This document shows, piece by piece, positions 46,373 to 58,890 of a stretch of 64,000 nt of DNA; position 1 is the first letter of the stretch, and each line of letters opens with the position of its first letter. Made by a program: the position numbers and the translations under genes. Source of the DNA: Bradyrhizobium sp. CCGB12. GTDB lineage: Bacteria > Pseudomonadota > Alphaproteobacteria > Rhizobiales > Xanthobacteraceae. The stretch is from NCBI RefSeq assembly GCF_024199845.1, contig NZ_JANADO010000001.1, positions 6,324,001-6,388,000 of the forward strand, written 5' to 3'. A model generated the notes under the pieces. That model was not told where the DNA came from and ran no database searches. It saw only the letters and a program-made list of their open reading frames with translations.

Positions 46373-48280
46373 TCAAGAGCGTTTTCCGATGCGCGCGGCC
46401 TTTTCCGCGTCGTACCACCACAACGTCGGCAGCCCGGACCGGCCGTATTTCGCCATCGGTTCGGCATGACTGAAGCGGTCCCACCGGGCATAACGCGAGA
46501 ACGAATAGGTGAACTGAGGCACCACGTAGAAATTCCAGAGCAGCACGCGATCGAGCGCGCGCGTCGCAGCGACGAGGCCGGCGCGATTCTTCGCGAAGAT
46601 CACCTTCTCGATCAAGGCATCCACGGCAGGGTTCTTGATGCCGATGGTGTTGCGCGCGCCGGGCACGTCGGCCGTCTGCGAGCTCCAATACTCACGCTGC
46701 TCGTTGCCCGGCGACAGCGATTCGCCCCACTGGTCGATGATCATGTCGAAGTCGAAGCTGCGTAGCCGGTTTTGGTACTGGGCATCATCGACCGTGCGAA
46801 CCGACGCATTGACGCCGATCCGCTCCAGTGACGGCTTGTAGAACAGCGCTATGCGCTCGGACGAGGGATCTTGCACCAGGATTTCGACCGTCAGGACCTT
46901 GCCCGAGGCGTCCACCAGCTTGTGGTCACGCACTTCGAAACCAGCCTCTTTCAGTAGCTTTGCCGCTTCGCGCAGATTGGCGCGGACCGCTTCAGAAGTG
47001 CCGCCGACTGGATTCTGGTAAGGCGTGGTGAAGACTTCCGGCGGCACCTTGTCCTTTACGGTTTCGAGGATCTGCAATTCCTCCCCCTCGGGCAGACCGG
47101 TCGCGGCGAGTTCCGTGCCTTCGAAATAGCTGTTGATGCGCTTGTACTGACCGAAGAAGAGCTGCTTGTTCATCTCCTCGAAGTCGAAAGCATAGTTGAA
47201 GGCGCGCCGCACCCGCGCGTCCTTGAACTGGGGACGCCTGTTGTTGACCACGAAGGCCTGCATGCGGCCTGAATCGTTGATTGGAAATTCTTCCTTGATC
47301 ACCCGCTTCTCCGCGACCGCGGGGAAGTCGTAGGCCGTTGCCCACTGCTTGGCGGAGTTTTCCGCGATCCAGTCGGCCTGGTCGGCCTTGAAGGCTTCCA
47401 GCGCCACGATGTTGTCGCGGAAGAACTCGAAGCGCAGCTCGTCGAAATTGTTGGTGCCGATCTGGCTCGGGAGACTGGCACCCCAGTGATCCTTCACCCG
47501 CTCGAGCTTGACCGAACGCCCCGCCACGAACTCCTTGATCCGGTACGGCCCTGAACCGAGCGGGATCTCCAGCGTGGTCACGCCGACGTCGCGCTTGCGG
47601 CCTTGCGCATCGGTGCCTTCCCACCAATGTTTCGGCAGCACGGTCAGTTCACCGACGATGGTCGGTAATTCGCGGTTGCCCGGTCCGTCAAAGCTGAACT
47701 TGACCTCGCGCTCGCCGACCTTCTCCGCCTTGGTCACGTGGCGATAGTAGGACGCGTACATCGGACTCTGCTGTTTGAACGTCTCCAGCGAGAAGATGAC
47801 GTCCTCGGGCGTCACCGGCTTGCCGTCATGCCAGCGGGCTTCCTTGCGCAAGCGATAGATCACCCAGGAAAAATCATCCGGATGCTGTGCAGCCTCGGCT
47901 AGCTCGCCGTACTCGGTCGCCACCTCGTCCAGCGCCCGCGTCATCAGCGTTTCGTAGATCATCGCCGCGGCCGGAGCGAGGGAGCCCTTGATGCCGGAGA
48001 CCGCGAGATTGAAATTGTCGAAGGTGCCGATCGAGATCAGGCGGGCAACGCCGCCCTTGGGCGCTTCTGGATTGACGTAGTCGAAGCGCTTGAAATCGGC
48101 GGGGTACTTGATGTCCCCGAACAGCGACAGCGCATGGCGCCAGGGCAGCTCGGTCGCGGATTGCGCGCGCGCCGCGCCGATGAGGGAAACGCCGCCTGGG
48201 GAACCAAGGGAGGAACCGAGGGCGGGAAGCGCTGCGGCCGCAGTGCCGGTGAGCAGGAGATCGCGTCGGGTAATGGCCAA
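46373..48280 (-). CDS. extracellular solute-binding protein, YejA-like (copy 2)
   Basis: 635 aa. It starts MAITRRDLLLTGTAAAALPA, with a twin-arginine-like TRRDLLL and a signal ending near GAARAQS. It has the same family 5 layout as copy 1 (SLFGDIKYPADFKRFDYVNP, GSGPYRIKEFVAGRSVKLER, FSRYARWDRFSHAEPMAKYG) but the two are well diverged. It is the first gene of the operon; two binding proteins feeding one YejBEF would widen the peptide range. Confidence 0.9.
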   Translation of the reverse strand: MAITRRDLLLTGTAAAALPALGSSLGSPGGVSLIGAARAQSATELPWRHALSLFGDIKYPADFKRFDYVNPEAPKGGVARLISIGTFDNFNLAVSGIKGSLAPAAAMIYETLMTRALDEVATEYGELAEAAQHPDDFSWVIYRLRKEARWHDGKPVTPEDVIFSLETFKQQSPMYASYYRHVTKAEKVGEREVKFSFDGPGNRELPTIVGELTVLPKHWWEGTDAQGRKRDVGVTTLEIPLGSGPYRIKEFVAGRSVKLERVKDHWGASLPSQIGTNNFDELRFEFFRDNIVALEAFKADQADWIAENSAKQWATAYDFPAVAEKRVIKEEFPINDSGRMQAFVVNNRRPQFKDARVRRAFNYAFDFEEMNKQLFFGQYKRINSYFEGTELAATGLPEGEELQILETVKDKVPPEVFTTPYQNPVGGTSEAVRANLREAAKLLKEAGFEVRDHKLVDASGKVLTVEILVQDPSSERIALFYKPSLERIGVNASVRTVDDAQYQNRLRSFDFDMIIDQWGESLSPGNEQREYWSSQTADVPGARNTIGIKNPAVDALIEKVIFAKNRAGLVAATRALDRVLLWNFYVVPQFTYSFSRYARWDRFSHAEPMAKYGRSGLPTLWWYDAEKAARIGKRS

Positions 48281-48435
48281 ATCAACATCCCTGTCTTGAA
48301 GGAGGCTACTCCTTTAAGTTCCCAATATAGGCGAGGTTTCGGCGGAACATCGTTGCTTTTTCCTCATCTTGGAAGCCCAGGTGGTCCATCGGATGCGGCC
48401 AAACGCCCCGATAACGACACCGCGAGGCCCGGATA

Positions 48436-48466
48436 GGGAAACGGCCAGGCTTTTCAGCCTGGCCGC
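48436..48466 (-). terminator. stem-loop terminator after the cytochrome c gene
   Basis: CGGCCAGGCT and AGCCTGGCCG (48442-48451, 48456-48465) form a perfect 10-bp stem around a 4-base loop. Reading the minus strand, the stem is followed by TTTCCC, a weak T tract. It lies 27 bp past the cytochrome gene. Confidence 0.6.
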
Positions 48467-48492
48467 ACAATCCAAGAGGAGGCATTGAGGCC

Positions 48493-49047
48493 TTACTTCG
48501 ACGCCGTCGGTAGCGGCTGAGGATGCTCCGACAGCGAGTTCAGATAGGCGATGACGTCGGCACGCTCGGAGTCCTTGGGAATACCGGCGAAGCCCATGGC
48601 CGTGCCGGGAACGAAGCCCTTCGGATTGGCGATGAACTTGTTGAGGTCGTCGAACGTCCAGTCGCCACCCTTGCCCTTCATCGCGGCCGAGAAGTTGAAG
48701 CCACCACGGCCTTGGCCCTTCGGCTCGCCGACGACGCCATAGAGGTTCGGGCCGACTCGATTCGGGCCGCCCTTCTCGAAGGTATGACAGGCGCCGCACT
48801 TCTTGGCGGCCGCCGCACCCTTCTCGACGGAGGCGGTCTGGAGCAGCTTCTCGATCGGCTCGGACGGTGCGGCCGCAGCGGCGCCTTCCTTGCCGTGACC
48901 GGCATCTTCCTTCACCGCGATCTCGAAGCCCGGCTTTTCCGGCATTTTGGGCGAGAACAGAGCCTGGGCGGTGAAGCTCGTCACCAGCAGAAAGAGACAT
49001 GTGCCGAGCACGGCACCGAGAATCTTGTTGAGTTCGAAAGAGTCCAT
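48493..49047 (-). CDS. membrane-anchored c-type cytochrome (CycM-like)
   Basis: 184 aa. An uncleaved N-terminal helix ([16 protein letters not shown], about 10-28) acts as anchor; an Ala/Gly/Pro-rich linker (about 45-65) leads to a class I cytochrome c with CGACH (84-88) and axial Met at 151 (TAMGFAGI). This is the plan of rhizobial CycM, which passes electrons to cytochrome aa3 oxidase. It diverges from kdsB, 234 bp apart, with a terminator downstream. Confidence 0.88.
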   Translation of the reverse strand: MDSFELNKILGAVLGTCLFLLVTSFTAQALFSPKMPEKPGFEIAVKEDAGHGKEGAAAAAPSEPIEKLLQTASVEKGAAAAKKCGACHTFEKGGPNRVGPNLYGVVGEPKGQGRGGFNFSAAMKGKGGDWTFDDLNKFIANPKGFVPGTAMGFAGIPKDSERADVIAYLNSLSEHPQPLPTASK

Positions 49048-49281
49048 TTCCGGCCAGGCCCCACCGCAAGAAGGAAAACGGCGGCCGGGCGGCCGCCAGG
49101 ACGAGCCTCGGGAGAATCAAAACGTTCCTTATTGTTTCCCCGAGTTTTGCCATTGAGATATCGGTTTGCCCGGGGTCTGGCAACCCGTATAAGCGACCCC
49201 GTTTTCGGCCCGTCCCCACTCCATTTCTCGGCGCGGAAAACGCCCCGTTTCCAGGCCCTTGACCCCAGACCTTTGAACCCA

Positions 49282-50022
49282 ATGATCGATCCCCGCATCC
49301 TGGTGCTGATCCCGGCCCGCATGGCCGCCACCCGCCTGCCCGGCAAGCCGCTCGCCGATATCGCGGGCCTGCCAATGATCGTGCATGTGCTGCGTCGCGC
49401 GGAGGCCGCTGCAATCGGCCGGGTCGCGGTCGCAACCGATACGGACGAGATCGCATCCGTGGTGACCGCCCATGGCGGCGAGGCCGTGATGACCCGCTCC
49501 GACCACCCGTCCGGCTCGGACCGCATCCACGAGGCCATGCAGAAGCTCGACCCGGAAGGCAGGGTCGAGATCGTGATCAATCTCCAGGGCGATTTTCCGA
49601 CGATCACGCCGCAGACCATCCGCGAGGTGCTGCCGCCCTTCGACGACCCCGCCGTCGACATCGTGACTCTGGCCTCGCAGATCCACACCGAGGAGGAGGA
49701 CCTCGCCCCAAGCGTCGTGAAGGCCATTGGCTCGCCGATCGGGCCGCGGCGGCTGCGGGCACTTTATTTCACCCGCGCCACGGCTCCCTATGGCAACGGA
49801 CCGCGTTACCATCACATCGGCCTTTATGCCTACCGCCGCGCGGCGCTGGACCGGTTCGTGGCGCTGCCGCCTTCGCCTCTGGAACGTCAGGAGAGCCTGG
49901 AGCAGCTCCGAGCGGTGGAAGCCGGCATGCGCATCGACATCATGATCGTCGACAGCGTGCCCCGCGGCGTCGACACGCCGCCCGATCTCGAAACCGCACG
50001 CAGCATCCTTTCCAAATCCTGA
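49282..50022 (+). CDS. kdsB: 3-deoxy-manno-octulosonate cytidylyltransferase KdsB
   Basis: 246 aa from ATG 49282; the frame is open far upstream only as an antisense shadow of the cytochrome gene. KdsB activates Kdo to CMP-Kdo for lipid A-core synthesis. Signatures: [49 protein letters not shown] (usually QGDEP; here Phe) and [11 protein letters not shown]. pheA starts 21 bp after it on the same strand. Confidence 0.95.
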   Translation: MIDPRILVLIPARMAATRLPGKPLADIAGLPMIVHVLRRAEAAAIGRVAVATDTDEIASVVTAHGGEAVMTRSDHPSGSDRIHEAMQKLDPEGRVEIVINLQGDFPTITPQTIREVLPPFDDPAVDIVTLASQIHTEEEDLAPSVVKAIGSPIGPRRLRALYFTRATAPYGNGPRYHHIGLYAYRRAALDRFVALPPSPLERQESLEQLRAVEAGMRIDIMIVDSVPRGVDTPPDLETARSILSKS

Positions 50023-50043
50023 GCCGCTGTTACAAGGCCCACC

Positions 50044-50901
50044 ATGAGCAAGATGAAGATCGCATTCCAGGGCGAGCCCGGAGCCAATTCCCATATCGCC
50101 ATCGTCGAGGCCTATCCCGACGCCGAGCCGATGCCCTGCGCCACCTTCGAGGACGCGCTGTCGGCGATCTCGTCGGGCGAGGCCGGTCTCGGCATGATCC
50201 CGATCGAGAATTCGGTCGCGGGCCGCGTCGCCGACATCCATCACCTTCTGCCGGCCTCCGGCCTCTTCATCGTCGGCGAATGGTTTCTGCCGGTCCGGCA
50301 TCAGCTGATGGCGGTGAAGGGCACCAGGCTCGAGGACATCAAGAGCGTGGAGAGCCATGTGCATGCGCTCGGCCAGTGCCGGCGCATCATCCGCAAGCTT
50401 GGCATCAAGCCGATCGTGCATGCCGACACCGCCGGCAGCGCCCGCGACATCTCCGAGCGCAACGACAAGTCCGTCGCCGCGATCGCCTCGCGCCTGGCCG
50501 CAAAGATCTACGGCCTCGACATCCTTGCGGAGGACATCGAGGACGAGGCCCACAACACCACGCGCTTCGTGGTGCTGGCGCGCGAGCCGAAATGGGCAAA
50601 TCAAGGCACGAGCCCGCTGGTCACGACGTTCGTCTTCCGAGTGCGCAATCTGCCCGCCGCGCTCTACAAGGCGCTGGGCGGCTTTGCCACCAACGGCGTC
50701 AACATGACCAAGCTCGAGAGCTACATGGTCGACGGCAATTTCTTCGCCACGCAGTTTTATGCCGATGTCGACGGCCACCCCGATGACAAAGGTCTCGCCT
50801 TCGCAATCGAGGAGCTGAAATTCTTCTCGCGCGAATTCCGCATCGTCGGCGTGTATCCCGGCCATCCGTTCCGGGCGACGTTCAGCGAGACACAGGATTG
50901 A
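50044..50901 (+). CDS. pheA: prephenate dehydratase PheA
   Basis: 285 aa, without a chorismate mutase domain. The catalytic domain spans about 1-185 (IAFQGEPGANSHIA, GLGMIPIENSVAGRVADIHH and the TRF motif in HNTTRFVVL). The C-terminal ACT domain (about 195-280; GFATNGVNMTKLESYMVDGN) senses phenylalanine. It converts prephenate to phenylpyruvate. It lies in a pair with kdsB; after it come palindromic repeats and an insertion sequence. Confidence 0.95.
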   Translation: MSKMKIAFQGEPGANSHIAIVEAYPDAEPMPCATFEDALSAISSGEAGLGMIPIENSVAGRVADIHHLLPASGLFIVGEWFLPVRHQLMAVKGTRLEDIKSVESHVHALGQCRRIIRKLGIKPIVHADTAGSARDISERNDKSVAAIASRLAAKIYGLDILAEDIEDEAHNTTRFVVLAREPKWANQGTSPLVTTFVFRVRNLPAALYKALGGFATNGVNMTKLESYMVDGNFFATQFYADVDGHPDDKGLAFAIEELKFFSREFRIVGVYPGHPFRATFSETQD

Positions 50902-50908
50902 TTTGCAA

Positions 50909-51013
50909 CCCTCCCCTGGAGGGTTAGGGCAATCGCATATGGCATTTTGCGCGGCCTGATCGCGCGCCTCGTCCTTCGAGACGACCGCTTCGCGGTCTCC
51001 TCAGGATGAGGCT
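50909..51013. repeat. composite palindromic repeat, left copy beside IS630 element
   Basis: It contains CCTCCCCTGGAGGG, GGGCAATCGCATATGG and an internal palindrome with CGTCCTTCGAGACG...CTCCTCAGGATGAGG. The same blocks occur in inverted order at 52105-52201, on the other side of the insertion sequence. Confidence 0.8.
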
Positions 51014-51014
51014 A

Positions 51015-52061
51015 GAGCGTTTCACATTTTGACTGAAGCGTAACCGGCGTTGGCGAAGTAGTTGGCGCATTCGCGAGGCTGGATGTCGTGGACGAGGTGA
51101 CCGATGTGGCGCCAAGTGTCCTCGATGGTGCGCTTCTGAGCTTGCCGCATCCAGTGTTTGATCTTGGAGAAGGCCTGTTCGATCGGGTTGAGGTCGGGCG
51201 AGTATGGCGGCAGGTACCAGAGCCTGGCGCCAGCAGCCTGGATCATCTGCCTGACAGCTTTGGACTTGTGGCTTCCGAGATTGTCGAGAATGACGATGTC
51301 GCCTTCGCGCAGGGTTGGCAGGAGAAGGTGCTTCACATAAGCGCGGAAGCATTCGCCGTTGATCGGGCCGTCGAAGACGCAGGGTGCCGTGAGTTGGTCA
51401 TGGCGGAGCGCGCCGAGGAATGTGAGGGTACGCCAGTGACCGTGTGGGGCGAAGCCGCGCAGGCGTGCCCCTTTGGGGCCCCAGCCCCGCAAAGGGGCCA
51501 TGTTGGTCTTGATCCAGGTCTCATCGATGAAGACGAGCCGGCCCGGATCAAGTCCGGCCTGCCAGGATCGCCAACGCTGGCGCCTACGCGAGACGTCGGC
51601 GCGAGCCTGTTCGAGGGCGAACAGTGTTTTTTTTGAACCGCAGCCCTTCCCGGCGCAGGAACAGCCAGACCGCGTTGTGTGAGACCTTGACCCCACGGGC
51701 TGCCAGTTCCGCCTTCAGACCATGCAGCGTCAGGTGCGGCGTTTGAGTGATCCGCTCGACGATGAAGGCGCGGTGCGGATCGAGCACAGGCTTGCGGTGA
51801 CCGCCCATCTTGCCAGGCACAACCGAGCCGGTCGCCCGCTGCCGCTGTGACCACTTCACAACCGACGAGACCGCAACACCAAACCGTTCCGCCACAGACC
51901 GGCAGCTCTCGCCCGCCAAAACCGCAGCCACCACACGCTCGCGAAGATCCAGGGAAAGAGGTCGGGTCATGCGATGCTGGCCTCCAATCCAGTCAGCATC
52001 TTGAATCACAATCCGCCAAAAACCGGAATCCCCTCCGATTCAATTAAGCAATGAAAGGCTC
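51015..52061 (-). mobile_element. IS630-family insertion sequence, 1047 bp
   Basis: Ends are imperfect inverted repeats: left GAGCGTTTCACATTTTGACT, right (reversed) GAGCCTTTCATTGCTTAATT. A TA dinucleotide flanks each end (51013-51014 and 52062-52063), the target duplication expected for IS630/mariner elements. One transposase gene in two overlapping frames fills it. It sits between two inverted copies of a composite repeat. Confidence 0.9.
51022..51970 (-). CDS. IS630 family transposase, two frames joined at an A8 run
   Basis: Frame A runs from ATG 51970 (MTRPLSLDLRERVVAAVLAG) to 51584 and encodes the helix-turn-helix DNA-binding part (SVAERFGVAVSSVVKWSQR). Frame B, open from 51696 to 51022, encodes the DDE domain: Asp in VFIDETWIKTN, Asp in VILDNLGSHKS, Glu in LPPYSPDLNPIEQAF. 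They meet at eight As (51627-51634 as T on +). Skipping one base there (+1 frame change, or slippage losing one A) gives about 315 aa, the normal length. It may be programmed expression or a simple mutation; the rest looks intact. Confidence 0.88.
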
Positions 52062-52104
52062 TAAGCAGCAGCGGTGCTCGCTGAAAACTGCAGCCGCGCA
52101 CTCA

Positions 52105-52201
52105 ATCCTCATCCTGAGGGCCCGCCAGCGGCGGGCGTCTCGAAGGATGGCTACAGGCGAAATCGCCCATATGCGATTGCCCTGCCCTGGAGGGGGAGGG
52201 T
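52105..52201. repeat. composite palindromic repeat, right copy beside IS630 element
   Basis: It is the inverted counterpart of 50909-51013: CCTCATCCTGAGG...CGTCTCGAAGGAT, then CCATATGCGATTGCCC and CCTGGAGGGGGAGGG. The two copies would pair as arms of about 100 bp with the insertion sequence between them. Confidence 0.8.
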
Positions 52202-52204
52202 GCG

Positions 52205-53218
52205 CTACGCCGCCACTCTAAGCCCGAACGCCTGCGCCAGCAGCGAGTAGGACTTCTTCCGCGCCTCGTGGTCATACACGGCGGTGATCACCATCAGCTC
52301 GTCCGGTTTGCTCGCATAGATCAGCGGCTGAAGCTTCTTCTGCACGGTTGCCGGGCTGCCGACGAACAGGCGCGAGCGGTTGCGGAGGATCGAGACACGT
52401 TCGGAATCCGTATAGGGATAGGCCAGCGCTTCCTCGACGCTCGGCAGCGGCAGATATTGACCGCGGTCGCGGCGAAGGCGGTTGAGGTCGAAGGAGCTGG
52501 CGAGCCTTTCGGCCTCCTCGTCGGTGTCGGCCGCGATGGCCGCGACCGCGAGGATCGCATGCGGCCTTTCGCGCCAGGCCGAGGGCTGGAAGCGGTTACG
52601 GTAATGCACCATCGCATCGATCGCATCGTGGGAGGCGAAATGATGAGCGAAGGCGAAGCCCATGCCGACCTGCGCGGCGAGCTCTGAGGAATAGTCGCTC
52701 GAGCCGAGCAGCCAGATCGGCGGCAGCCTGGTGTCGTCGGGCATGGCAACGACGTTGTGGTAGGGATGGCCCGAGGGGAATTCGCGGGTCTCCCACAAGA
52801 TCAATTCGTGCAGCCGCTCCAGGAAATCGTCGCCTTCGCGACGATCGAGCCGGCTGCGCAGCGCGTAGGCGGTGGCGCCGTCGGTGCCGGGGGCGCGGCC
52901 GAGACCAAGGTCGATGCGGCCGGGAAATAGCGCCTCCAGCATCTTGAAGCGCTCGGCCACCACCAGCGGCGCGTGATTGGGCAGCATCACGCCGCCGGAG
53001 CCGACCCGGATGCGCTTCGTCACCGCCGCGATCTGCCCGATCATCACATCGGGCGCGGGGCTCGCGACGGACGCGAGGTTGTGATGCTCGGCGAGCCAGT
53101 AGCGGACATAGCCGAGGCCGTCGACGTGGCGCGCCAGATCAATGCTGTTGCGCAGTGCCGCGGCGGGCTTGGTACCCGTGGTGACGACCGAGAGGTCGAG
53201 GACTGAGAGCGGGATCAT
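52205..53218 (-). CDS. LLM-class flavin-dependent oxidoreductase (luciferase-like)
   Basis: 337 aa, a single bacterial-luciferase TIM barrel. Characteristic pieces are [20 protein letters not shown], the RYWLAEHHN motif, [20 protein letters not shown] and [18 protein letters not shown], which place it in the YhbW/MsnO8-type group. Such enzymes use reduced FMN and O2; the substrate is not known. It diverges from metF with a 371-bp gap. Confidence 0.9.
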   Translation of the reverse strand: MIPLSVLDLSVVTTGTKPAAALRNSIDLARHVDGLGYVRYWLAEHHNLASVASPAPDVMIGQIAAVTKRIRVGSGGVMLPNHAPLVVAERFKMLEALFPGRIDLGLGRAPGTDGATAYALRSRLDRREGDDFLERLHELILWETREFPSGHPYHNVVAMPDDTRLPPIWLLGSSDYSSELAAQVGMGFAFAHHFASHDAIDAMVHYRNRFQPSAWRERPHAILAVAAIAADTDEEAERLASSFDLNRLRRDRGQYLPLPSVEEALAYPYTDSERVSILRNRSRLFVGSPATVQKKLQPLIYASKPDELMVITAVYDHEARKKSYSLLAQAFGLRVAA

Positions 53219-53589
53219 GGCGCGCTAACGTAATGGAGAGCCGTGCGGCGGCAATGGCAGGCTGCGCAGGCCTGACGTGTACGGACCGGCGAACAACCTA
53301 GGACGACCGAGTGGGACAGTCATCATGCCTAAAATTCGAATCATGCCTGCCCACCCTGCGGAATAGATGCTAGAAGAGAATCATATCAAAAAATATAGAT
53401 ACTTTTCAGTATATTACACTCTTCGATAGACTTCCCACCCAGAGCTCACTTTCTGCTCAAATTCACTATTGTTAGGACAGGATGGGCAATTTCCCATCTG
53501 CAATGGGCTGTCGGCCAGATAGTCTTTGCCCTATCTTAGGCCCTCCCAAGGTAGACCGGCCGCCGCCTGAAATTGGAGTGAGTGGTGCC
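53219..53589. other. non-coding region upstream of metF, with an AT-rich block
   Basis: Positions about 53385-53475 are strikingly AT-rich (e.g. CAAAAAATATAGATAC, CAGTATATTACACTC) against a GC-rich background and should hold the metF promoter. The 110 bp before metF contain several C/G-rich short repeats but no riboswitch consensus I can recognise. Confidence 0.5.
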
Positions 53590-54501
53590 ATGACTGACGT
53601 GACGACTCCAGCGACGGCCGACGGGCACCTGAAGCGGCCTGCGATCTCTTTCGAGTTCTTTCCGCCCAAGACCGAAGAGATGGAGCGGAATCTCTGGGAC
53701 ACCATCAACCGGCTCGCCCCGCTCGACCCCAAATTCGTCTCGGTGACCTACGGCGCCGGCGGTTCGACCCGCGAGCGCACGCATTCGACCATCGCCCGCA
53801 TCCTCAAGGAGACCGCGCTGCTGCCGGCGGCGCACCTGACCTGCGTCGGCGCCTCGCGCGGCGAGATCGACGAGATCGTCGACCGCTATCACGAGGTCGG
53901 CGTCCGCCACATCGTCGGCCTGCGCGGCGATCCCGTTGGCGGCATCGGCACGCCCTATTCCAGCCATCCCGACGGCTACCAGAGCTCCGCCGACCTCGTC
54001 GCGGGGATCAAGAAGCGGCATGGCGATATCGAGGTGTCGGTCTCCGCCTATCCCGAGAAGCACCCGGAAGCGCGCGACTTCGACGCCGACATCGACACGC
54101 TGAAGGCCAAGGTCGACGCCGGCGCGACGCGCGCGATCACGCAGGTGTTCTTCGATAACGATCTCTACTTCCGCTATCTCGACCGCGTCCGCGCCCGCGG
54201 CATCAACATCCCGATCGTGCCGGGCATCATGCCCATGCACAATTTCAAGCAGGCCCGCAATTTCGTCACCCGTGCCGGCACCTCGGTGCCGGACTGGTTC
54301 GCCGCGAAGTTCGAGGGCCTCGATGACGACGCCGAGACCCGCAAGCTGGTGGCCGCGACCGTCGCGGCCGGCCAGGTGCAGAAGCTGGCCAAGCACGGCG
54401 TCGACACCTTCCACTTCTACACCATGAACCGCGCCGATCTCGTGTTCGCGATCAGCCATTTGCTCGGCATTCGCGCCAAGAGCGCGCAGAAGGCGGCTTA
54501 A
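53590..54501 (+). CDS. metF: methylenetetrahydrofolate reductase MetF
   Basis: 303 aa from ATG 53590, preceded by TTGGAGTGAG; an in-frame ATG at 53482 is not supported. Motifs: ISFEFFPPKTEEMERNLWD, VSVTYGAGGSTRERTHST, LTCVGASRGEIDEIV, IVGLRGDPVGG and ITQVFFDNDLYFRYLDRV, the FAD-binding TIM barrel. It reduces methylene-THF to methyl-THF, which MetH uses; metH starts 6 bp later. Confidence 0.95.
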   Translation: MTDVTTPATADGHLKRPAISFEFFPPKTEEMERNLWDTINRLAPLDPKFVSVTYGAGGSTRERTHSTIARILKETALLPAAHLTCVGASRGEIDEIVDRYHEVGVRHIVGLRGDPVGGIGTPYSSHPDGYQSSADLVAGIKKRHGDIEVSVSAYPEKHPEARDFDADIDTLKAKVDAGATRAITQVFFDNDLYFRYLDRVRARGINIPIVPGIMPMHNFKQARNFVTRAGTSVPDWFAAKFEGLDDDAETRKLVAATVAAGQVQKLAKHGVDTFHFYTMNRADLVFAISHLLGIRAKSAQKAA

Positions 54502-54507
54502 GACAAC

Positions 54508-58359
<3,852 letters not shown>

Positions 58360-58380
58360 GCGCGCCTACGCTCCAAAACT

Positions 58381-58545
58381 AAAAAAGTGAAAACAACCCC
58401 ATGCACAGTAGCGATGGGGTTGAAAAGCTTGACCAATTTCTGTCTATCCGAAACAGGCTTGCTCCGTCGGGCAAAACACCTGTATTATTCCATCGTCGCC
58501 CTGCCGCGCCCGCCCCCCCTCGCTCATCGCCGTCATTCCGGAACG
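58381..58545. other. structured or repeated intergenic element after metH
   Basis: A 9-bp perfect stem (CAACCCCAT at 58394-58402 with ATGGGGTTG at 58414-58422) is followed by A rather than T residues, so it is not a standard terminator. Downstream text through GACCAATTTCTGTCTATCCG and CAGGCTTGCTCCG looks non-coding. I believe similar stretches recur in Bradyrhizobium genomes; this is from memory and unverified. Confidence 0.35.
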
Positions 58546-58560
58546 CGTACCACCCTCGGT

Positions 58561-58586
58561 GTCGTCCTGGCGAACGCCAGGACGAC
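58561..58586. repeat. short palindrome of the CGTCCTGGCG class
   Basis: GTCGTCCTGGCG and CGCCAGGACGAC face each other around a 2-base centre. It shares its core with the longer repeat at 7319-7442. Confidence 0.75.
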
Positions 58587-58758
58587 ATTGGAGAAGCTGT
58601 GTGCGTGCAACCATCGTGAAAACCGCACGGCTCGCATCACCGGCTTGCGCCTCGCGGGAATTCGCCGCCTGTGAACTGGATCACTTGTCACTCAACCTGG
58701 ATCCGATATTCTCTCGGCGTACTACCTTCAAACCGGTGGTTTGCTTGGGATCGAACAT

Positions 58759-58890
58759 ATGAAACAGGTCATTGCACTGTTCGTCGCTGCGATCACTCTT
58801 GTCGTGCTGCCTACGATTGCCGCGGCGGATTGTCCGAAAGGCTACGTGCCATGCGGCGAACGAAATCAGCTGTGCTGTCCGGGAAAGTAG
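58759..58890 (+). CDS. 43-aa secreted Cys-rich peptide
   Basis: ATG 58759 to TAG 58890. The first 23 residues form a classic signal peptide (MKQVIALFVAAITLVVLPTI then AAA). Cleavage leaves about 20 residues: DCPKGYVPCGERNQLCCPGK, with four Cys, including a C-C pair, plus several Gly and Pro. The pattern suggests a disulfide-stabilised peptide in the periplasm or medium. GGGATCGAAC precedes the start. I recognise no family. The last 40 bp overlap the start of the next gene. Confidence 0.6.
   Translation: MKQVIALFVAAITLVVLPTIAAADCPKGYVPCGERNQLCCPGK

Noticed and set aside
49129..50865. A 578-aa minus-strand open frame opposite kdsB and pheA
   Set aside because: Shadow frame; kdsB and pheA on the + strand have full motifs.
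53219..53589. SAM or cobalamin riboswitch upstream of metF-metH
   Set aside because: Expected from the genes, but I could not find conserved core sequences of SAM-II, SAM/SAH or B12-box type by eye.
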